Both the position numbers and the translations under genes were made by a program. Of a stretch of DNA of 12,821 nt, positions 6,598 through 12,821 are shown piece after piece. Each line of letters starts with the position of its first letter. The stretch's first letter is position 1. The DNA comes from JAJYZP01 sp049964535 (GTDB lineage: Bacteria > Actinomycetota > Acidimicrobiia > Acidimicrobiales > Acidimicrobiaceae). Below the pieces are notes generated by a model. It searched no databases. It had not been told where the DNA came from and saw only the letters and a list, made by a program, of their open reading frames with translations. Location: positions 1 through 12,821 of the forward strand of contig JBMFXG010000066.1 in the NCBI GenBank assembly GCA_049964535.1. Direction: 5' to 3'.

Positions 6598-7251
6598 CGT
6601 TGTCTCCTTTGTCTCGTAGAGTAGCCTAGTTGACGATCTCTCGCTATGGGAATCTGGCCATGGTACTTTCAGTGGGAGCGTTGGGTGTCGAGTCCGGTCG
6701 TACGCCGATGATTATCCGCAGCGTTCTTCGGCGCGATGTGGCAGCGAACGATTTTTAGACGCAACTCCAATCGAATCCGGCTAGCGATATGGTCAGGCAA
6801 GAGTAGGGAGTCCGTGCGAATCGCTTCGTTGTGGAAGCTTCCTCGATACTGCAGACCGTACCGCACGGCCTCGGCCCGGTACTGCAATGTGGGTAGCGGT
6901 CTCTGAGAAGCGGTGGCGGAGCGACGTTATCGTCCCTGCACGTGGCACTCGAGGTCTTTCCTTGGTGGTTGTGTGCTCTCGAAGGCCAGCTCGCTGAGGA
7001 GAGGTGGAGCCTGTATAGTCAGGCGGTTGTAAGTCTCGATCACTTGCGATAGAGGTCGTCCGTTCGAGGCTACGTGGCGCCTCGGACGCTAGTGGTGGGG
7101 ACTGATCGGTCCTTCTTCGCCGGGTGGTGCTCAAGAGCTCAGGCGAGCGTGACCGAGCTCTTGGAGGTGACGATGTGGTTGCTTCCGGTAGGGACCTTGA
7201 GAGGGGGTTGCGGTGTGGCTGTTCTGAATCGTTTGGTCCTAGCATGAGAGC
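6598..7251. other. Gap of about 650 bp with no convincing gene
   Basis: The region lies between two divergently transcribed genes, the peroxiredoxin and the nuclease subunit, and should contain promoters for both. The frames crossing it are short or strongly Arg/Ser/Pro-rich and do not look like proteins. A good -10-like TATAGT sits at 7014-7019 on the plus strand but lacks a -35 at the proper distance. I see no tRNA, riboswitch or long inverted repeat. It may be ordinary non-coding sequence or the worn remains of a lost gene. Confidence 0.45.
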
Positions 7252-10200
7252 GTGGGAGTCTCGGTCTCGTATGTTACGCCATCTTCAGCGATGGTGCACA
7301 AGCTTGCGGAGCTCGTGGATGGTGCCAAGTCAGCAGATCCGTTTCAGCGTTGTACGATTCTCGTCCCCTCGCTTCGGCTCGCGGAGAGCGCTCGTCGTGG
7401 ACTTGCTCGACTCGTCGCCCAACGGTCTCCTCGAGGACAACTGCATCGCAGCGGGCTTTGTGTCAATTTGAACTTTGAAACTCCGGTGGGTCTCGCGCGT
7501 ACGATACTTGCCTCATCGGAGCGCTCTTTTGATCTGTGCCGTCGCCTGAGCCCGGCGAAGCTCTTTGCCGCGTGCTTGAAGCAAGGCAAGCGTTGCAACG
7601 ACGCCTCGTTCATCGAGCTTCTCGACTCGCTCGCATTTCCAATACTCGAACGTGCGTACCACCAGTGGAGGGAGTTGCCGAGCAAGGTACGTTCAATTCA
7701 GCGAGTGTACGCGGGGAGCTTGGACGTGACCTCTCGTTGCGACGAAGTTGAGAGAGATCTCATGGAGCGATCGATCTGGGATGAGACGGATCTCTTGGCT
7801 GCCGCAGCAGAGGCGGTCGACGCCCGAGATGACGGAGTCTCCGACCTTGGACAAGTCATTCTCTACCTTCCGCAGCTTCCGAACTTTGCACTCGTCGAGC
7901 TCTATCGCTCACTTGCTCAGGGTCGAAACCTTGCGGTCATTGCGCCACTGACAGGCGAGGTACTCCATGACACCGCGATGCAGGATTGGTTGAACGCCCT
8001 TGGAGCGAATGGTATGAACGGTGAAACGACCGTTCCAGATTGTGGGTCTGCACCATCACTCCTTGTGCCGCAATCCTCTGGGCTTGTCATGTCGGTGAGT
8101 GATCCTGACGAAGAAGTGAGAACCGCCTTGCGAGAGCTCACTCTCGCAGCGGAACGTTCTCTGCAAGGTGAAAGAGGCCAGGACTTAGGATTTTCTGCTG
8201 CAATTCTCTACGGTCGCAGCGATCCCTATCAGCGGATCGTGCACGAACAGCTACTTCGGGCGCAGTATCGCTTTAACGGTGACGCATTGGCTGTTGATGC
8301 CGATCGAGTCGACTCTATAAGTTTTGGAGAACGTGCTGGCCTCATGCTAAGCGGACTGCTGACGCTCTTCACTACGGAGATGCCTCGCCGAGCGCTTGTG
8401 GCTTGGGTTGAGCGATTCCGACCCCACATAGTGCAGCGTCCGCTTCGGGCTCAGCATTGTGAGCTTGTGACCAGGATCCTCGGTGCGCAGGGAACTCTGG
8501 ATGGCCTGACCCGCGCTGCCGTGCACTACCTTTCCCTCTCCTTTGACGTGCATCGTTCCGTCTTGCGTGACCATCTTCCCGAAGTCTCGTTCGCGACGAG
8601 TCAATCGGTAGCGGAGAGCGTTGACGGTTTCTTAGCTTTACTTGAAGTATTAGCTGAGGCACAACGTGTCGCTCTGGAAATCACGACTCCTGAGGCTCTT
8701 AGGAGCTGGTGTGGGTGGCTAATTGAGACCCTCTGCCAACCTCAAAGAGATCCGCAAGCTCATAACGATGAGGACCTATGGAGAGCGTCGGAGCACGGAG
8801 AAGATGTCCGGCAGCCCGATGGCGAGATGTGGCGCTGGCTGGAAGAGGTCGTTTTCGCTGTTGATCACTGCGGTGTCCTCACGCTTGCTGAACTTCGAGA
8901 GGTCTTCGTGACTGCGACACGTCTCACTCCTCGCTCACTCGGCCGATTTGGGACCGGTGTCTTCGTAGGTACTTTGACGCAGGCCCGATACCTTGATTTC
9001 GACTTTGTAGCCGTGTTGGGCCTGAATGAAGGATTACTCCCGCAGACTCCGCACTCCCCACGGAGTGGAGTGGAGTTTGGCGCACGTGATGAAGACCAAC
9101 GTAGTCAGGTGTCCACTGCGGAGCCCTCCGGCGACGAGGAGGCTCTCTACGCACCCAAGGAGGAGGTCTATCGAGAGATAGAACGGCATCGCATGCAGAT
9201 GAGCATCGAGCGAGGTTGGGCGGATCTCCTTGCGGTGACGAGCTTGGCGCAATCGTGGAGGCTCCTTTGGTCACGAGGGTCACTCCGCTCCAGTTCGCCC
9301 TTGGTTCCATCCCGTTACCTCAAGCGACTTGCGGCAGTGGTGCATGGCGGGGGAGGGGTTCTTGAGTCGGTCACCCTTCCGTCGGCACACTTCTCACTGC
9401 GCGCAAGCACCTTTCCGTCAAGTCTTGCTGAGCTCCGACTCGGGCGACTCTTGAATGATCCCGCTGTAATCAAGGGTGATGGTGCGTTTGCGTCAGATCG
9501 ACTGCTCTTGCATGATCAGGTGTATCAGCGAGGACGCGAGCTGCAACGATCGCGTCGGTCCCCCTTGCTCACGGTCTTCGACGGATGGGTCGATGCGGCA
9601 CTGGTAGGGGAGTTTGGCTCCGAACTTCAGCCGACCTCAGCCTCGACCTTGGAGTCGTGGTTTTCGTGTCCCTTTGGATTTTTCCTGAGATATATCCTCA
9701 AGGTTCAACCCATCAGATCTCCAGAGGGCCATCTTCTGCTTGACCCTGCCCGACACGGAACGCTACTCCATCGTGAGATGGAGCGGGTACTTGCATCCCT
9801 CGACTTGTCGGACCCTTGCACATTGGCCCCTACGTCGATGCAAGACCTCTTAGAACAGGCCACCGTTCGTCTTGAAGATGACTTGATCGAGCTAGGGCGA
9901 TTGAATCTCGGCGGCCTAGCCCTTCTTGCTCCTTCAGAAGCATTGCGAATTCGCAGTGAACTTCGCCGTCTCCTCCGCTTGCTCAGCACTTCCGTTGGTG
10001 AGCTTCGGATCGATCAGCTCCTCTCTGAGCTGGGTTTTGGGGATAGATCGCCATGGGTTATCGACCTCCAAGATGGCAAACGATTGGCACTGCGGGGTCG
10101 CGTCGATCTCATCGGCCTCTCGCAGGGAGTCCCAAAACTCGTTGTTGACTACAAGTCCGGATCCGATGAACGCTACGTCAAAGTGAGCGATGGGAGTCCG

Positions 10201-10650
10201 ACCGGTGATGGAGGTCGCTTCCAGCTTGCGCTCTACGTGCTAGCGGTTGCATCACACTATCTATCTGAGGTAAGAGCCTCGGTTGATACCCCTAAGCCTT
10301 CGGAGAAAGAAGCCCCCAACCTTGTCGCCCAGTATTGGTTTGCCAGTCGTAATCGACGAAAGAGCACGAGAGGATTTACGGCGACACAGCCTGTTTTGGA
10401 GCAGAGCATCGTAGAGATCTCTCGAGTCCTCTCTTTGATCCGCGATGGACTTTTCGTAGCGCGTCCTCACGGCTCTTTGGACTGTGTTTTCTGTAAGCCC
10501 TACGGGCTTCAGCTTGGTCCGCAAGCCTCGACACTGCAGGCCAAGCTTGCAGATCCTAGATTTGGCGATGCTATCGCTTCGGTCTTTCGATCGAGTGAGA
10601 CAGACCCTTTGAGCGGTCCTAACGAAGCTACAAGTGAGGTAGGTCGATGA
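7252..10650 (+). CDS. AddB/RecC-like subunit with RecB-type PD-(D/E)XK nuclease domain
   Basis: This 1132-residue protein is probably the nuclease subunit of an AddAB/RecBCD-like machine that unwinds and resects DNA ends for recombinational repair. The N-terminus (VSVSYVTP, then TILVPSLRLAESARRGLA at 35-52) resembles AddB/RecC openings but has no Walker A GxGKT, so the helicase-like half is probably inactive. A UvrD-type core element FVAVLGLNEGLLP lies at 585-597. The C-terminal nuclease domain shows HGTLLHREMERVL (His840), RGRVDLIG (Asp952), VVDYKSG (Asp966, Lys968) and RFQLALYVL (Gln991), the RecB nuclease motifs in order. Cysteines at 806, 1078 and 1081 match three of the four iron-sulfur ligands of AddB; where the fourth is expected (1087) there is Gln. 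An acidic, low-complexity stretch spans about 610-640. The GTG at 7252 is the first start after an in-frame TAG and gives the family-like N-terminus; its ribosome site is weak. The stop overlaps the next gene by 4 bp. Confidence 0.85.
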   Translation: MGVSVSYVTPSSAMVHKLAELVDGAKSADPFQRCTILVPSLRLAESARRGLARLVAQRSPRGQLHRSGLCVNLNFETPVGLARTILASSERSFDLCRRLSPAKLFAACLKQGKRCNDASFIELLDSLAFPILERAYHQWRELPSKVRSIQRVYAGSLDVTSRCDEVERDLMERSIWDETDLLAAAAEAVDARDDGVSDLGQVILYLPQLPNFALVELYRSLAQGRNLAVIAPLTGEVLHDTAMQDWLNALGANGMNGETTVPDCGSAPSLLVPQSSGLVMSVSDPDEEVRTALRELTLAAERSLQGERGQDLGFSAAILYGRSDPYQRIVHEQLLRAQYRFNGDALAVDADRVDSISFGERAGLMLSGLLTLFTTEMPRRALVAWVERFRPHIVQRPLRAQHCELVTRILGAQGTLDGLTRAAVHYLSLSFDVHRSVLRDHLPEVSFATSQSVAESVDGFLALLEVLAEAQRVALEITTPEALRSWCGWLIETLCQPQRDPQAHNDEDLWRASEHGEDVRQPDGEMWRWLEEVVFAVDHCGVLTLAELREVFVTATRLTPRSLGRFGTGVFVGTLTQARYLDFDFVAVLGLNEGLLPQTPHSPRSGVEFGARDEDQRSQVSTAEPSGDEEALYAPKEEVYREIERHRMQMSIERGWADLLAVTSLAQSWRLLWSRGSLRSSSPLVPSRYLKRLAAVVHGGGGVLESVTLPSAHFSLRASTFPSSLAELRLGRLLNDPAVIKGDGAFASDRLLLHDQVYQRGRELQRSRRSPLLTVFDGWVDAALVGEFGSELQPTSASTLESWFSCPFGFFLRYILKVQPIRSPEGHLLLDPARHGTLLHREMERVLASLDLSDPCTLAPTSMQDLLEQATVRLEDDLIELGRLNLGGLALLAPSEALRIRSELRRLLRLLSTSVGELRIDQLLSELGFGDRSPWVIDLQDGKRLALRGRVDLIGLSQGVPKLVVDYKSGSDERYVKVSDGSPTGDGGRFQLALYVLAVASHYLSEVRASVDTPKPSEKEAPNLVAQYWFASRNRRKSTRGFTATQPVLEQSIVEISRVLSLIRDGLFVARPHGSLDCVFCKPYGLQLGPQASTLQAKLADPRFGDAIASVFRSSETDPLSGPNEATSEVGR

Positions 10651-12821
10651 TCGGTAACGATCTACCCGATTCGCACGGGGTGGTCGATGCTTCAACTCGG
10701 GGTGAGCTCATCGTTGAGCACGGAGTCTCGCACTTTGTCGAGGCAGGAGCGGGAAGCGGAAAGACGACGGTCCTTGTCGCACGCATCGTTGAACTCCTCC
10801 GATGCTCTGCCGTGACGCTCGATAGTGTGGCGGCGATCACCTTTACCGAGCGAGCGGCCCTTGAGCTACGGGATCGTTTGGGACGTGTCCTGCAACGTGA
10901 GATCGAGAAATCATCTTCGACAGAGGAGGAGCGGGCTCTCTTCGAACAGGCGCTCATCGACCTCGACATCGCACCGATCGGAACGCTCCACGCATTCGCA
11001 CAGCGAATTCTCCGATCGTTCACGTCCGAGTGCGGTCTTCCTCCGGTTTTTCGACTAGCAGATCCCGTTGAGACGGCCGAGATCGAAGCCGAAGGTTGGC
11101 TCGCCTTCACGACCGCTCTCGAACGTGAGAAGGCGCTCGCTCGTCCGTTGCAACGACTCATGACCTTCGGCATAGGCCTTGAGCACTGGCGCGACATGGC
11201 TGCGTCGCTTGAGAACGATAGGGATCGGATTCGCACGGATCGACTCAGTATCGACCACGGTGGATCTCTTGACATCGTGAGGACTACGGTGTCTGCCTTG
11301 GGTGAACTTGTCTCAGCGGTGAACTCGGCTATCGAGAGCTATCCAGGCACGGATCCAGTTGATAGTCTTCTCGAGCAATTGCAAGAGCGCAAGGCCGAGG
11401 TTGAGCTCGACTTCGAGGAGCTCGAGAACGGCAACGAGGTAGATGTTGTTGATTACTTGGCATCTGTCCTTGTACGACACACCGTCTTTGTCGCCAAGAA
11501 TAAGGGGCGCAAGCAGAACTGGGGAGACCTGAAGCCGGTGGTCATCTCGGCTATCACCGAGAAGTGGACGAACCTCAAGGAGCTTGCTCGAACGGTGGTC
11601 GCTCTCGATCTTGCAGCACTCCGAGATCGTATGATTCTTTTGGCGATTGAGCGTAGAGATGAGCGAAAACGCCGTGGAGTTGTGAGCTTCGACGATCTTC
11701 TCACCATCGCACTGGAGCTTTTGCGGGACCCTGAGTCTGGTCCTCGGTGTCGGGAACAGTTGCGCGAGCGGTATCCAGTGATCATGGTCGACGAGTTTCA
11801 AGATACCGATCCAGTCCAGGTTGAGCTTCTCTGGCTGATAACCTCTGAGCACAGCGGCAGTACTCGTGATTCTTCTGAGAGCGCTACGGTGGATCAGCCG
11901 TCTTGGTTTGGACTCTCTCCTAAGCCTGGTTCACTCTTTCTTGTTGGAGACCCTCAACAGTCGATCTATCGGTTTCGTCACGCTGATCTTCACCTCTACT
12001 CTTCGGTGAGAGAGATTCTCGACGGCGGGCTTGGTCGGATCAAGGCGCTAACAACGAATTTTCGTAGTACGAGCAGTATCGTCGATTTCAACAATCGATG
12101 CTTTGCTCACCTCTTCGAGCGTGTTGCTTCGAAGTGGGAGACGCTCGATCCCCCTCGTATTCTGACGCTGCACGCGTTTGCGCAATTGGAGCCACCGGGA
12201 CCCGCTGTCTCTGTTATTGGACCAGACGTACTCACGCTCGATGACCTCCAGACGCTTAGGAAGCGACGAGGTATCGTCGCCAGTGAAGCAGACGGCGAAC
12301 TTACCACAGAGCACAAGGTCTCTGCGTATTCCTTGGCGCTCTATGAGGCAATGGTGATCGCAGATACCATTGAGAGCGCGGTCCTCTCGGACCAGCCTTG
12401 GTATGTCCGCTCTGGTGAGAACGAGGTGCGTCCCGCACGCTTAGGCGACGTTGCGATCCTCGTTCAACGCCATGCATCGGCGCGGCTTCTTGAGGAGGAG
12501 TTGATCAAGCGGGGAGTAGCGGTGCGATCAGATCGGAGCTCATCGGTCTACGAGCTTGTGGAGGTTCAAGAGGTTGTGATGACCTTGCGAGCTCTTGCAG
12601 ACCCTACCGACTCGCTCTCGATCGTCTCTGCTCTGCGCAGTTCTCTCTTTGGATGTTCAGATACAGATCTTCTCCGTTACGCTCGTGCCGAGGGTTCGTG
12701 GAGTGTGGACGAACCTGCTCAGTTGCCAAGTGAAGCACCCATGTCGGTGGTGGAGGCATTGAGAGACCTGCTCGTACTTCGGCGAGCAACACAGAAGCTA
12801 TCACCCTCTAGTGTGTTGAGT
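10647..12821 (+). CDS. UvrD/RecB/AddA-type helicase subunit (C-terminus beyond window)
   Basis: The frame opens with ATG at 10647, overlapping the preceding stop as ATGA, and runs 725 codons to the window edge without a stop. GAGGT lies six bases before the ATG. Superfamily 1A helicase motifs appear in order: Walker A AGAGSGKTT (33-41, Lys39), motif Ia AITFTERAALEL (63-74), motif Ib IGTLHAFAQRIL (111-122), SFDDLL (347-352), motif II VDEFQDTDPVQ (381-391, Asp382-Glu383), motif III LVGDPQQSIYRFR (432-444) and motif IV NFRSTSSIVDF (471-481). TLHAF and SFDDLL with VDEFQDTD are typical of RecB/AddA rather than plain UvrD. This subunit supplies the ATP-driven 3'-5' translocation for the nuclease subunit encoded just upstream. 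A Ser-rich loop (about 402-428) separates motifs II and III. Motifs V and VI and any C-terminal nuclease domain, which would tell AddA from simpler forms, lie outside the window. Confidence 0.93.
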   Translation, partial: MIGNDLPDSHGVVDASTRGELIVEHGVSHFVEAGAGSGKTTVLVARIVELLRCSAVTLDSVAAITFTERAALELRDRLGRVLQREIEKSSSTEEERALFEQALIDLDIAPIGTLHAFAQRILRSFTSECGLPPVFRLADPVETAEIEAEGWLAFTTALEREKALARPLQRLMTFGIGLEHWRDMAASLENDRDRIRTDRLSIDHGGSLDIVRTTVSALGELVSAVNSAIESYPGTDPVDSLLEQLQERKAEVELDFEELENGNEVDVVDYLASVLVRHTVFVAKNKGRKQNWGDLKPVVISAITEKWTNLKELARTVVALDLAALRDRMILLAIERRDERKRRGVVSFDDLLTIALELLRDPESGPRCREQLRERYPVIMVDEFQDTDPVQVELLWLITSEHSGSTRDSSESATVDQPSWFGLSPKPGSLFLVGDPQQSIYRFRHADLHLYSSVREILDGGLGRIKALTTNFRSTSSIVDFNNRCFAHLFERVASKWETLDPPRILTLHAFAQLEPPGPAVSVIGPDVLTLDDLQTLRKRRGIVASEADGELTTEHKVSAYSLALYEAMVIADTIESAVLSDQPWYVRSGENEVRPARLGDVAILVQRHASARLLEEELIKRGVAVRSDRSSSVYELVEVQEVVMTLRALADPTDSLSIVSALRSSLFGCSDTDLLRYARAEGSWSVDEPAQLPSEAPMSVVEALRDLLVLRRATQKLSPSSVLS

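Noticed and set aside
6646..6711. A 21-codon frame on the plus strand with four tryptophans (starts MGIWPWYFQW), reminiscent of a Trp-sensing leader peptide.
   Set aside because: It has no ribosome binding site, does not precede any tryptophan gene (the tryptophanase is over 4 kb away on the other strand), and TGG-rich chance frames of this size are common.
6680..6720. A T-arm-like GTCGAGTCC that suggested a tRNA.
   Set aside because: It lacks the GTTCGA core, and no matching acceptor, D or anticodon arms could be drawn around it.
6793..7245. A 150-codon minus-strand frame in the peroxiredoxin-nuclease gap.
   Set aside because: It is dominated by Arg, Ser, Pro and Thr with no hydrophobic core and no ribosome binding site, typical of a chance open frame.

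Overview
The window looks like a chromosomal segment of an actinobacterium, most likely an acidophilic, iron-oxidising Acidimicrobiia (Ferrimicrobium-like). I infer this from a moderate GC content judged by eye, the style of the recombination nuclease/helicase pair, GTG starts and weak Shine-Dalgarno sites. No 16S gene or other phylogenetic marker is present, so the taxon is a guess.

Layout, left to right. (1) Bases 1-195, minus strand: the N-terminus of an IS1634-type transposase cut by the window edge, followed by about 530 bp with no convincing gene. (2) 725-2104, minus: a beta-eliminating PLP lyase, read as tryptophanase because three substrate-specificity positions are tryptophanase-type although much of the rest resembles tyrosine phenol-lyase. 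(3) 2428-3096, plus: methionine sulfoxide reductase A, divergent from the lyase. (4) 3097-3755: a long gap holding a possible 70-residue ORF (3362-3574) and, six bases after its stop, a perfect 14-bp-arm inverted repeat. (5) 3756-5966, minus: a complete DPP-IV-like S9 peptidase without a signal peptide. (6) 6130-6597, minus: a Bcp/PrxQ-type peroxiredoxin. (7) 6598-7251: about 650 bp without a convincing gene. (8) 7252-10650, plus: an AddB/RecC-like nuclease subunit with a RecB-type PD-(D/E)XK nuclease domain. It overlaps by 4 bp (ATGA) the start of (9) 10647 to the right edge, a UvrD/RecB/AddA-type helicase cut by the window after 725 codons.

How the genes work together. The last two genes are almost certainly translationally coupled and encode the two subunits of an AddAB/RecBCD-like double-strand-break resection machine. 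MsrA and the peroxiredoxin are separate oxidative-damage functions and do not form an operon. The lyase and the S9 peptidase both act on amino acids or peptides (tryptophan to indole, pyruvate and ammonia; dipeptides removed from peptide N-termini), but nothing in the sequence links them directly. I see no phage, CRISPR, toxin-antitoxin or biosynthetic cluster. The points most worth a second look are the hybrid character of the lyase, the incomplete iron-sulfur cysteine set of the nuclease subunit, and the inverted repeat with a third copy of its arm beside the small ORF.
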